64,000 nucleotides of DNA. Origin: Apostichopus japonicus (taxonomy: Eukaryota > Echinodermata > Holothuroidea > Aspidochirotida > Stichopodidae). Positions 1 to 11,296 of the stretch are shown one piece after another. Position 1 is the stretch's first letter, and every line of letters begins with the position of its first letter. A program made the position numbers and the translations under genes. The notes under the pieces were generated by a model, which did no database searches, was not told the DNA's origin, and saw only the letters and a list, made by a program, of their open reading frames with translations. The DNA is taken from positions 2,054,499 to 2,118,498 of the forward strand of contig NC_092565.1 in the NCBI RefSeq assembly GCF_037975245.1. The letters are read 5' to 3'.

Positions 1-3000
1 ACTTGCCTTGCATGATAGTGCAGCAAAATTTTTCATTGTGTAGAACATTGTTTTTGATATTGTGTATTGAGGTCAAACAATTTGCCTGCTCATGCATCCC
101 ATTATTGTTTGGTACACAAATAGTGATTGTTTTTGTTTTATTTTTTTAGCATAGCTACAGTAGAATAATTGAGTGCCCTTTAATACCACTGTCAGAACAG
201 TTTACCTCCCTCAGGCATTTGAATAGGCTCTCACGGTAGATGGCTGGAAAATTTGAGCTGTGCAAGTGACATTTCCAAGCTTGAATCTTTACTAGGCTTG
301 GTGAGTTGATTACATAACACACAGGCTAACATTCCTGACTAATGGCCTTGAAAGTCGAAGAAGTGGGTAGTGGCCAATAATGGATGGCATTCTTACTAAA
401 GGGCGGGCGGATATTCAAACGGAGTAAGAACACAAGGCCAGCACCAGACCTGACAAGTATCATTACAGCCTTCAGGAACGCCAAGGAGACCCGAAGGGAC
501 TAAAGGAGCGTAGCTCCTTAGACTAACGAGAAAACGAGAACCCTAAGGTTTTGAAGCAATGGTGGGGCCTTGATCAAGGAACAAAACACAGGCTCAAAGG
601 GGGGCTGTCGGCAAATCACCAGGACCCAACTATAGCCTGACAGAAAAAACGAGAACCCTGAGGTCTCGAAGTAAGAATAAAAGATCTTTAAGAACATGTT
701 ACAGAATGTCTACAACTTATACCCCAAAGACAGAGCTTCTGCCAAGGAAGCCTTGGAGGGAAGGAAGGAGACCAATGACAACTCACAATCCTTCTTTTGT
801 AAGAGAACTTACCCTGAGGGATTACCAAATGTGAAGTCAAACTCCAGAGACTGGACATGAGTAGCCCCATGGTCTAAGAAAAAGCTCCAGCCTAAGCTCT
901 CAGGCCAACAAGTACTGTAGCCTAACACATAAAAAGTGATATATAGTCCAAAGCAAGGCTACAAAATATATAAAGCATGCACTAAAGACAACTAAGATTT
1001 TGCACAACTGATACCTGTACAAAGAAAAGACAGGCATGACAGGAAATCTAATGAAAAAATTCATGTCCAAAAATCTGCAAAATTTAACATGATACTTATC
1101 AGTGCTTGATGCAGGTGATGTTATCTGGAATACAGGTCCCAGCTGCCCTCAGAAACTGCACCATAAACTTTTAAACCAAAAATATTCCAATAGATGTAAA
1201 TCACACTAGAAAAACAGTTGTAACCCTTGAGGATGGTAGATTTGGAAGGAAGAGGTAGTAGGTGTTACGTGGGGCGCAGTGCTAAACTGTTACCAAGTAA
1301 ATTAGCTGTCACCCAGAAAGAACAGCCACAGTAGATGAAAACAGCCTTCATAAAATAGGGAAGAAAAAAGTATTTTATGACCACACAAAGCAATGGATAA
1401 GTTTAAGTTGGTGCAATTAAGGTTCAATAAATTCTAGGCATGGTAACAAGGGGTCCTCATTGCAATATGCATGACTGCAAAACCCAATGCAATATATCTC
1501 CAAAGCCTGTGCATGTGTCCTCTTATTTAGGCACTGGAACACTGAAGTAGCTTCTACTTATCTGTGCCCATGTCACAAAGTAACATTTTAGGCTCTTCCA
1601 CAAAAAGGTTGTGAGCACATAGTTTTCAAGATTTTGAAATATTAATTGCAAATATGACCAGGATAAATGGAAAAACTTACAATCTTTAATTTCTTAAATG
1701 GAGTAAATATTTATCCATGCCGGAAATCCCTTTTAAATGTGGCATGAAATCATTTCTTATAGCAATATCATTGAATTCTTTGCATCCTAAACTAATTTGT
1801 TGTACACTGATGAAGATCATACACCAAAAGATTTAACTCAAACAAGTGTGACTAAGAAGGATGCACATACTATTCTGTATCAGCTGTTGCACTCACTTTT
1901 AAAAAAGGGTATTTCCATGTTTTACATGTTACCCCTCCAAGTTGTTTGACCAACCAGCCCTGCTCCATCTCTTTGAAGTGGGTAAAACAAGCTAAAACAA
2001 GTTATTCCAACATCACTTTCTATGTCCAGTAGTAATGAGATTTAGAACAACCCAAATATTTGCTCCTGGGTACCTGTTTCTTAATTGCGGTCGGTTCCTT
2101 CTAGGTACCTGTTCATTACCCATTCAACACAAAATCCAAGTATACTGATGGCATGTACATAAGCCTAATGTTACTGTTACATATTAATCTTTTCTGTTAA
2201 CAGTTGTTCATTTCACCCATGGAAGATACTGCCAGACACATTGCTAACTTACTAAAAATATCCTAAAATTGCTTGTACAAAATCCCTTGTGGTCATCCAC
2301 CATTGAGGTGTTTACAGTATAGAATTTAATTTAAACCTTGTTTCCATATCCAGAAAGAACAGTCTTCCTTTGTGAAATATAGACACATTTTACCAACTTT
2401 GAGCTAGCAAATCCCTTTAAATAGTTATCCAGAGTTACATGACATTGCTTATTAACTGTGAAATATTTGGGGGAAATGGCCAAGTGTTGCACCATTTGAG
2501 TTAACCTGATGACCCCTTGAAATTCAGAGGGAGACAGCCTTAAATATCAGGTTTAAGTGTGTGTACGTTTCAAGTAAGAGATTAACTCTGAAGCAGATTT
2601 CATTACCTTGATGCCAGGTTTGTTGAGTTGAAGACCTATAGACCCCCTTCACATAACCAAACTGAACTGAGTTTTACCAAACTATGGTCACCAAAAGAAA
2701 ATCATACATTTGGAGAATTCACAGATTAATTGTAGCTTTAATTTTGGAGTTATAATGTTTAAAAGATTTTCAGCCTGTTGACCTCATGCAACGTTTGACC
2801 TCTAGCAATTTCAATAGGATTCTTACACGCAAAACAATACACTTCTTGTACTCAATATTAAAGACAGATCCACCATTAACTTTGTGAGTTACCGTGTTTA
2901 CAAGCAAGTGTCATGCATGCATGCAGGCAAGCACACACATCACTATCGCTTTGATTCCTTTGGCATAGACTCCTTAAATGCAACTGAACATGGAGAACAA

Positions 3001-4344
3001 TGAACATTACAAATGTTTTAATAACCACTTCGAACAGGTAGGAATTTGTTTTACAGTTGTATCACTAATATCAATCATGTCACTTCTCAGATCTGACCTA
3101 GAACGTCAAGTGGTCTCCATTGCTTTTGTACTAAAGACTGTCAAACTCTTTTCACTGATGAAGGTGTTGTCTAATAGCAGATGTGATTGTTTTTAGACTG
3201 AGATTGACCTTCAAGCATTGATATGGTTTACCCAAGAATTAATTGGCAACCATATCCCCACTGCAATGCATACATTCTGGTAGTAAATATGTTTGAATGA
3301 CTATACATAGTACTTTTAGTTCTACTTAGCATTGTCTGTTCAAACTGCAATTGTTGGGCTTGCTATGGCATGGTTTTATATGTCAGTCTGGTCATGTAAC
3401 ATTTGATGTGTCCCCTTTTGTTGTGAAGTAACATCAAATTTTTCAGTCAGCTTAGCTTGACCTAAGTTCGAATGTTCACACTAAAATAGATTTTGCTTTA
3501 TGCAAAGCTTATCAGTCAGAATACATTTGCAAGTTTTACAATAGAGTCACACACCCAATACAAAGTATATACATTGCCACTGTGTTCTGAGTAGTCTTAT
3601 TGTGAAACTATGGTATACCATACAGTTGATGTGTCGGTTTAGATATTTACACTAACATAGTATTGTTACTAGGATATTGAAATTTGTGTTCGCAGCCTGC
3701 AATGTCTTAAACTTGTTTGCGTCCGCTCAAAAAAACTTGCGACCCTGCAGTCCTCCATGAATCGTGCACTTTAAATACCTCCACAAGAACAAACAATACT
3801 TAGTTATAATGAGGGCTGACAACATATTTGCTTGTGCACAACTGTAGCCTATATTGATAGGCCTATACTTTAATATACAATAACAAAATTACTGTCAATT
3901 TCAAAACGGTCAAGTTTGCCATAGACTAGTACCATATATGGTCTAGACATGTATTGCACACTACTGTACAGTATACAACTCCCTTACATAACGTCTGCAA
4001 AATGTAATCGGTTATGCACATGCTGTGAATGTCGGGAATCAATGTAAAGTCAAACAAATGCCTAGAGAGAAATTGCAATCTGAATAAAAATACTGCACAT
4101 TTACCAGATTTAATTGCGCCTCTTAAATGATGTAAAAATATTATGTACAGATGTCAACGACACAAGAACATACCCCTTAATAGCCTGGTACTTGCTCACA
4201 ACTTTTATGAACCCTTTCCTAAGTTACAATTAACAGTTACCCAATGCAGTTTTTCTTCAAAGTTTGCCAAATCTTTCCTTTTCCCCAGTTATATTTGCAA
4301 GTGGGCCCAACCCTGGCCAGTTTAAGCCCTCAAAATTTATGCAA
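1..4344. other. Intergenic or intronic AT-rich DNA, no gene recognised
   Basis: I see no convincing exon or mobile element here. The only open frames are short (60-72 codons) with no recognisable motif. Two small structures are visible near 500-660: a perfect hairpin AAGGAGC-GTA-GCTCCTT at 503-519, and a direct repeat of AACGAGAACCCT at 533-544 and 648-659. This sub-region is richer in G and C than its surroundings and could be the remnant of an unidentified repeat. Confidence 0.5.
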
Positions 4345-4419
4345 GTTTGCAATGAATAAATGACTGTGGTATGAATGCACATTTTACTTAGCAACTCCCA
4401 ATGTCAAGAGTACAAACAT

Positions 4420-5114
4420 CGTCGTTGTCGTCCTATGAGTCATGACTGACCCTTTGTGACCCTATTGATGATGACATTCCAACCACTTCTATCCTGGGCA
4501 TATCGGTGAGCTGCGCAGATGTTCATGCCGGTGATCTCTTTTATTCCGTCAGCCCATCGAATTTTTGGCCTACCACGTTTTCGTTGACCCTCAACATGAC
4601 CTTGGGTAATGGTCTTCTCCAAGTTGTCACCTTCTCTCCTAGAAATGTGTCCAAAATACTGCAGCTTGTTCTTATCTATCTTCTGACATAAGGTGACCAA
4701 GCTTCGCTCCAATTTGGTTCTTAACAAATCATTTGACTTACGTTCCTCCCATGATATCCTCAGCATCCTCCTCCAACACCACATTTCAAAAGCATGGATT
4801 TTCTTTCTGTCTACTGCTCCAAGAGCCCACGTCTCAGACCCATATGTAGCGATTGGAAAGACTAAAGCATTCATCATATGAATCTTGGTGTTCCTTGAGA
4901 TCCCTCTGTCTTTCCAGATGTCAGTGAGGTTTATAGCAGATGATCTAGCCATGGCAAGACGCCGTCGTATTTCTTGTGAGCATCCACCATCATCCACAAT
5001 CAGAGAGCCCAGGAAGTTGAAAGTGTTGACTACTTCGACATCCTCTCCATCAGCTTGAATATGATGGTCATTCTTTCCTCCACATATCATAACCTTTGTC
5101 TTCTTAACATTGAG
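4420..5114 (-). mobile_element. 5'-truncated RTE-like non-LTR retrotransposon with 10-bp target duplication
   Basis: This is a minus-strand LINE 3' fragment of about 695 bp. The coding part stops at a TGA (4440-4442). Only about 20 bp of 3' tail follows, ending in a short ACGACGATG-like simple repeat, as is usual for RTE-type elements. The flanks carry an exact direct repeat, GTACAAACAT, at 4410-4419 and 5115-5124, read as the target-site duplication. Joining the flanks across the element restores a sequence that aligns without a gap to the uninterrupted right arm of the surrounding inverted repeat near 7150-7190, so the insertion came after the inverted repeat formed. Severe 5' truncation with a target duplication is the signature of target-primed reverse transcription. 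Confidence 0.85.
4440..5114 (-). pseudogene. C-terminal reverse transcriptase fragment of an RTE-like LINE
   Basis: About 225 codons remain open to a natural TGA. The visible order is: LNVKKTKVM (the N-x2-KT block after the palm), NTFNFLGSLI (the FxYLG-type block), YGSETWAL, then FEMWCWRRMLRISW, and a basic C-terminal block GHxxRREG...GQRKRGRPKIRW with the GRPxxxW motif. These are the thumb and C-terminal landmarks of non-LTR reverse transcriptases often annotated as endonuclease-reverse transcriptase. The apurinic endonuclease domain and the catalytic FADD box are absent because the copy is truncated, so it cannot be active. There is no real start codon: the frame simply begins at the truncation point. 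The frame has no internal stop, which suggests a fairly recent insertion. Confidence 0.88.
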
Positions 5115-5735
5115 GTACAAACATACTGTGAGATAAAAAAATCATTTGCAGTATCAGAGACATTAGCTTGCCACAAAATTCATAAATTGTCTCAACTGAT
5201 AACATTTTGTGATCAAAACAATAATTTAAAATAGTACATGATATTCTTGGAGACAATTAAACTACAACTTAGTTAGTACCATGAGTGCTTGTTGTCAAAA
5301 TGTGTGTCTGAAACAAGGCGTAACATGATATGTTAGTGAACACATGATAGCCTATAGCACAATCGTCGCTATCTCTACACGGGAAAGTAACATTACAAGT
5401 AGTTGCAGTTGCACAACATCCTTTCTGTTCATTGAGCACTGCAGATGCAAAAATTGTTTGCAGATGATTGGTAAGGGACTATTGGCCAATCAAATTTTGT
5501 AAAATCATCATTTACTAATATTGTTAGCATGAAAATCTCTGTAATGGATGTTTTCAGCTCTGTAACAAAAACCTTACAAGTTTGATTGTTGATTGCAGTT
5601 GATTGTTCTGATTCATTTTCATTGTTTTCAAACAAATTCAATCATCTGTAGGATTGTATGAAATTTTGGTTCTTTGGAGATTTTTGTGTTGAAATTAATG
5701 TTCATTAAAAATGTGTTTGGTTATGTTTGCATAAA

Positions 5736-6559
5736 TGAGTGTATGTACTGTGTCGCCAGATGCATCCCTGTCTAAAACTGTGCATCCTGGATGCAGATTC
5801 CTGTTTGTAACAATGCTATGAACAGAAAGGGCAATTACAATTTGAACCACCACAACTTTGTTCCGGCTGCAACTAATTTGTCAACAATACATCTTAGTTG
5901 GAAATAACTTGTAAAATGGTTCACTTTTTACAGTTATATGAATCTTCATGTGCAATGGTGTTCACAAGCATCACAAGCATCGCAACATGTTTCTTCTACT
6001 TCAAATATGTCAATGATTTTAGGGCTTCTTCATAATTCAATTATTAAAATGGCTTGGTATATGTGCCAGTGTTGAGTGTTCATGCACAATAATGACATGG
6101 ATAGGGTTTTCAAATAAATTTCTGTTGGCTTCCTTACACTTGGGAAAAAATACTAAAATAGTCTACTGTAATTACCTACTTCACTTGAGGATGTCAAAAT
6201 TTTGCATTGATTGGTTACTGGACTGAACCCAAACCCACCAGTATGAATATGGACATGATATTAACTATATTTGAATACACAGGTATACCATGGACCTTCA
6301 TGACCTATTATGTTCACCAACAGCAGTTGTTGATTAAATCAGTTTCACACTGAGGTGTTACACTTAGTGCCAATGTCTCTATTGGCATAGCATAGTATCC
6401 AATTATTTATACTCATAGTTGCAGCATTGTTACGTACGAAGGATTCTGTATTCAGGACGCAATGTTTTGGCCAGGGAGGCAAACTCTATAAATGGACCCA
6501 AACTTTTTCTTTTTGAGAAACAAACCCCAAGTTCACTCTCCCAACTAGGTCAACGGAGA
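5736..6559. other. Unpaired centre of the inverted repeat
   Basis: This is AT-rich spacer between the two arms. No open frame or motif supports a transposase or host gene. If the arms are terminal repeats of one element, this would be its internal non-coding body. Confidence 0.4.
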
Positions 6560-7518
6560 ACATAATAAAACACATTTTTCAATGAATATCTTTGTTTCTT
6601 TTCAAAAAACCACAACTTCTTCTGACGAGAATCAAAAGTTCTCCCACTCATACAGATCATATAATTTCTTTGAAAATAAATACATCATAATGATCAACCA
6701 CAACGTACAGGGTTACCAAAACTCCATTACGGAGATTTTCATGCTAAAAATAGACAATGATGCTTTACCAAACTTCCCGTGATTTGATTGGCTAATAGTC
6801 CCTACCGATTGTCTGGCAACATTCTTGCATTCTTGAACAAAGTAAGTTGTTTAACAACAATTACTTATAACGTTACTTTCCCCTGTGTAGAGATAACAAA
6901 GTTTGTGGTTTAGGCTATCATATATGTGCACTCAAATATTATAACGTTAGGCCTTAAGTTGTCTTGTATTGTTTTACTTACATTTTGACAACAATCACTG
7001 GTGGCTCGAAGATGCACTTGAATTGTTTCTGAAACTATCACGTAGTATTTTTAATCATTGTTTTGATCAGAAAATGTTAAGAGTTGAGACAATCTATGAA
7101 TTTTGTGGGAAGCTTACATCTCTGGTCCTGAAAAGGATATATCATCTCACAGTTTGTTTCTTCTCTCTGCATTAAGAGTTGCTAATTTTAAATGTGCATT
7201 CATACCACAGTAGTTTCTGTTGCAAATTTTTTTGTGGTCTAATTGACCACGTGCTTCAGTAAATTTTATTTTGGTGCAACAATCGTGTGTAAACTTCTAT
7301 ACTTTAGAACATCAAATTTATGATTTTTTAATCGACATTGCGTAAAAAGCTATTCACATAGGCCTGTAATTTTCGTACAGATGATTGTTTGCAAAGATCA
7401 CAGGATAAATGTTGGATCAGGTTTTGGTAATATGCGCATGTGTAGTTGAAAATGAAGTTCGAACAGGCTATGTACATGACGAGTAGAACAGTGAACTGTG
7501 TGGAATTTAGCAAGAGAA

Positions 7519-7605
7519 ATGCACACTGTAGCTACAGTGAATTTTGAGAGTTGGTTGTTGGAAGCGCTGCAAGATCAAAACACGGAGCTACTACGGAGAT
7601 GGCAA
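7519..7605 (+). CDS. Candidate 5' coding exon, unknown protein
   Basis: An ATG at 7519 opens 29 codons beginning MHTVATVNFESWLLEALQ and continuing DQNTELLRRWQ, an amphipathic helix-like stretch with no low complexity. The frame ends in CAA followed by GTAGGG at 7606, a plausible splice donor. The frame also stays open beyond the donor to 7824, where it runs into a hAT-type terminus at 7745, so an unspliced reading would be a chimera with transposon sequence. I do not recognise the protein and see no matching acceptor nearby. It could be a chance frame. The support is only coding-like residue use plus a donor-like site. Confidence 0.3.
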
Positions 7606-7744
7606 GTAGGGAAGTACAAGGGCGGAATGAAGGAGGGTGCTGGGGATAGAAAATTGTTTGGAACGGAAGGGCAAAAGGAGGAGTGGGCCAGGCTGCCCCT
7701 GTCAAAAAGCGAAGCTAAGGCACTGACCCATCTGCCCTATAATA

Positions 7745-7960
7745 CAGGGGCGTATCCAGGATTTTCTAACCCGGGGGGCACGAATTACTATCTAAGCAGA
7801 GCGCCACCATGGGTTGGCGCATAGCGTACAAGAAAATTTCAGGTTTTGATACCCCCCAGATCACCGGAAATGCCACTTCTCGGACTTGAAACTGACCAAC
7901 CAGATTTACACTTTTGCCTAAGAACCAAGTATTTCCAAATAGTTTTGTTTTCATGTATAA
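7745..7960 (+). mobile_element. hAT-type transposon terminus (solo left end)
   Basis: The end begins CAGGGGCGTATCCAGG, followed by a G-run and then the conserved subterminal block ACTATCTAAGC, GCGCCACC, GGTTGGCGC, AGCGTAC at about 7787-7829. After that come AAAATTTC and a CCCCCCAGATCACCGGAAATG box. The same order of blocks is found inside the well-bounded hAT elements at 46409-47491 and 46786-47169, so this is the end of a related copy. I did not find its partner end, and the right limit is uncertain. Confidence 0.6.
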
Positions 7961-8439
7961 CCTTTTTGAAGATTGTCACCAGTCACACATCATGTTCAAC
8001 CTCATCAAATCTCCTGTGGATCATTGCTTTTGTAGGTGATTCTATGTCGCGGCCCACAATACCCGTCAGCCCACATTTCAAGGTTTTAAGCCCAATATTT
8101 GTTCAGAATTTGAAAATTGATATTTCTCGTGAATAAATTTACTTCAAAACATACCCATAATGTTTGCACAAAATTTATACGGACAAACAATATAGAAAAA
8201 ACTCCTTGAACCCCTAACAGACCGGTCAAAATTGCACGAGTAGAGGGAAATATGATGAAGAATGTTGGTCAGGGAACTTTCGAAAATTCAGACACAGTTA
8301 ATTTATTGGTGTACAAATATTATAACGGCTACTATAAAACTTCGTTGAAGGAAATAAAAAAATACCAGATATATCTGAAACCGAACACTACATACATCGA
8401 CAGTTTTGAGCATGGGCACAGATCAGTCTTGGATAATGG
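7961..8439. other. Non-coding DNA between hAT fragments
   Basis: No gene is supported. A 73-codon open frame at 8252-8473 runs into the next hAT fragment and has no recognisable motif. Confidence 0.4.
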
Positions 8440-8610
8440 TGGGGACGCGTGTCTGTTCTCTGGCACTATCTAAGAGGAGTGCGACCATGGGTTCGTGAGT
8501 AGCATACGTTTTTTTTGTTGCAAATACAACCTCCCAGATCTCCAGAAATAACACTTCCCAGACCTAATGATGCTCCCAAACCTCCTTTAGTTTTTTAGAT
8601 TTCATGGCTT
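8440..8610 (+). mobile_element. Degenerate hAT subterminal region
   Basis: It carries the diverged subterminal block ACTATCTAAGAGGAGTGCG with CCATGGGTT and AGCATAC at about 8465-8507. This is followed by CCTCCCAGATCTCCAGAAAT and CACTTCCCAGACC, in the same order as the copies at 7.8, 13.7 and 47.4 kb. The terminal repeat is not clear. A second fragment with GGTGGGGAT and GTCCCCACCAGGATCTGCG lies at 8890-8970. Confidence 0.5.
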
Positions 8611-9627
8611 AGAAATTTAGTTTGGGGAAATACATGGGCGTCTGCAGAAAAAAATCAGGTGACAAATGATCCAAGTAGACTTTTGTATACGGTGGTGGGT
8701 CTGGGGTCCTCTCCAAGAAAACAATTATAGACTGCTTGCAAATGCGATTTCCGTCCTATATTTAACAATTGTGGATAAAATATAATAAAATGAGAACTGC
8801 TGCATGTCATTTGCACAATGCTGGATCAAACTACGCCAAAGTTCAATAAAGGGGAACCTGAAATACAGCTATTGGTCAAGACAAATTGGTGGGGACATGG
8901 TATATCATGTGCCCACTACTGAAAAAGTTGGTGGGGATGCATCCCGCTGTCCCCACCAGGATCTGCGTTCATGGTTTGGAGGCTGTTCATCCCGGAACGC
9001 CATTTTCATGCTCACTGATATGAAGTGATATCTACTGTTTGCTTTACAAATTCGAATAATTGAAATGAGACTGAAATAAATGCCTGATCTTGGAAAATTG
9101 CAAAAATCGGGAGTGGTCACACTCCATTTAGATGAGTGCACGACTTCTAGACGTCACTAATACACAACCCGACCACTAGTCTTGTTATCGATGAAGTGGT
9201 GTGTTGCCGGATTTTGTCAAGGTCTTGGTACTACGGGCGAAGGTTATTAATTAAGTTTTGTAACTCATCGGGAAGCGATAAGAGGGGTGGGGCGTAGGGG
9301 TTGTGGGGCGTGCGTTTTCATGCAGATGGGAACAATCTCAAGTAGTGATGGATGCGCCCCCCCCCCCCGCACATGATAAGCCCTTGGATCCGTGGCACTA
9401 CATGATATTCACAGGAGATGTGCGAGTTACGGTACTAGGTTTGGGGTAACAATAAGCATTCAGGTTGGAGTGTATCACATTTTATCTCTGGATGGCAGTG
9501 TTGCATCGAAGAACTTTTGCAGTTCGCATATAGATCCTGGTCTAATACCGAAATGCGTCATGTTCAAAACCAGCGAAGGTTGGTTTCATAGCACAATTGG
9601 CGTCCATACACAGACACGCGTTATAAT

Positions 9628-9749
9628 GATAGACCATATATACTAGTATATATATATATATACCTATATATGTATATATATATATATATATATACATACT
9701 AGTATATATGGTCTATCAATCTATATATATATATCTATATATATAGCAC
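9628..9749. repeat. AT microsatellite palindrome
   Basis: ATAGACCATATATACTAGTA near 9628 is repeated in inverse as TACTAGTATATATGGTCTAT near 9695-9716, with (AT)n and CTATATAT variants between and after. The arms can fold into a long hairpin. A related TGGTCTATC word sits inside the AT tract at 23.27 kb. Confidence 0.8.
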
Positions 9750-9785
9750 TGGATTGGTATTTACGTTTACTTCTCCAAGTTGGTG

Positions 9786-9949
9786 CTTAGGTTTACCTGA
9801 GGTGAAATGATTGGATCAACTTGAAATTTTACATCAGTATACCTTATGGTACTAAAACTGCATATCAGTCGTTAAAAAGTTGCTACCTACTTTTTGGGTC
9901 ATTTGGCAAGGAAAAATCCAATTGGTCAAACCCTTACGGTAAACCTAAG
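9786..9949. repeat. Short element bounded by CTTAGGTTTACC inverted ends
   Basis: CTTAGGTTTACC at 9786-9797 is mirrored by GGTAAACCTAAG at 9938-9949, enclosing about 140 bp. The same word pair recurs at 23151-23203, again beside an AT tract, which suggests one small repeat family. No coding potential. Confidence 0.5.
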
Positions 9950-10891
9950 GCTTGCTCTCAAAGTATATCCCCCAGTTGATTATAAGTTTACTTGACGTAC
10001 AGGCATCCGTAGTTTTCTTGACAGCGGCAGTAGCCTGTATTCAGTGTATACGCTCTACACTGTGTACACTGTATACGCCAGGGCTAACACTAAAGCATAC
10101 CCGTAGGCTGCACTGCATGCAACCCAATAACAGTTTCGGCTAAGATGATGTGTAGTATCTGTTCCCTCTCAATGCAAGGGGACTGGGCTTGAGATCGAGT
10201 CAGCCGTTCGGTAGTTTGGTTTTCGTGCCCAGGTTCTTTCCTTGTTGACTTTTTCTTAAAAAAGTACCATTAACACAAAAACGTCTCACCAACAACTTCA
10301 GGTAAGGTCCATGAGATTAGTCAATAGAAAAATTTGGTGATATTAATAACGTTGATATTATAACATTGTTGCATACAGCTTCACGTAATTTGTTCATACC
10401 CATATTCCAATACTATAGTCTAGACTAGCCATAGCCTAAAACTTGTAAGGCCTAGCCTACGTTCGGCTGTAGCCTAGGGCCATAGTCCAAGTCCTAACAC
10501 TACCTTAGCATTGGGTCAAGGGTAAACTGGTCTGTAGTTTGAGCTACAAATTAATACCAACTGCCAGAGAAATTAGATTTCAAGTAGGTCAGCTTAACTT
10601 CTTAGACTACTGTGCATGTATGTATCATATATGGCCTTAGATTTTGCTGGACAATAATGTTACTGTGCATTGCCCTAATCATGACCAGATACTGTTGCAT
10701 GGTGGGCTTATAATTGACGCACTTAAGGATTTGATCAATGATATCTATCAAGGAAAAATCCAAATTACTCAACTGTATGTGTTTTTCATATGTGTAGTTC
10801 CTCAGAAATGTTCTGATCTCAAAATATTTAAGGTTCTGTGCTTATGCACCGTACAATTGAGCAGAATTTGACCACAAAATGTCTGCTGTGT

Positions 10892-11296
10892 CAAGTTCTT
10901 TCATACCCCTAAATTGACACATTCGTCGATAAGCTAACTGTAGTGTAGGCCTTAGTATACATCCATTGACTTCAGATGCTGTTTGCTATGCTCTGAGCCT
11001 CTAAGCTCTGACAGGTGAGGTCCCAGAGAGTAGTGTTATCATATTTAGGTAATGTTGGGTATTTTTAGGGTGTAAGATTTCCAAATGGCCAAAAAACGTG
11101 CAAAACTGGGGGGAGGGTGTTAAAAGCTTAAAAAATACCACAATTTGGTCAGCAAATACCTCAAATGGATTCAAACTCATGAAAAATGTAATTCTGTTTG
11201 ACTGCAAAAAAGTTTAGGTGGCCTGCTGTATCGTTGCTAGTAATAATTTAAGGTGCGTCAATTACGGGTGTGCGTCAATTGTGAAGCCTTTACTAT
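10892..11296 (+). repeat. Dispersed 0.4-kb repeat, copy 1
   Basis: It begins CAAGTTCTTTCATACCCC and ends near GTGCGTCAATTGTGAAGCC. It aligns in direct orientation to 21921-22317 with many substitutions and one extra block here (about 11105-11145, with a GGGGGGAGGG run). The flanking sequences differ, so this is an interspersed repeat rather than a large segmental duplication. Family unknown. Confidence 0.75.

Larger units (their letters stand above)
4345..7226. repeat. Large imperfect inverted repeat, arms about 0.66 kb, with a LINE inserted in the left arm
   Basis: The reverse complement of 4345-4410 plus 5115-5735 aligns, with substitutions and small indels, to 6560-7226. Landmarks shared in inverted orientation include GTGCATTCATACCACAGT, TTTTGATCAxAAAATGTTA, the match around ACATTTTGACAACAA, and the run ending AAAAATGTGTTT. 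The unpaired centre is 5736-6559. The right arm is continuous, whereas the left arm is interrupted by the RTE-like fragment at 4420-5114. This could be a DNA transposon with very long terminal inverted repeats, a foldback element, or two copies of one repeat in opposite orientation. No transposase is visible in the centre. By eye the arms look about 70-80% identical, so the structure is old. Confidence 0.75.
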
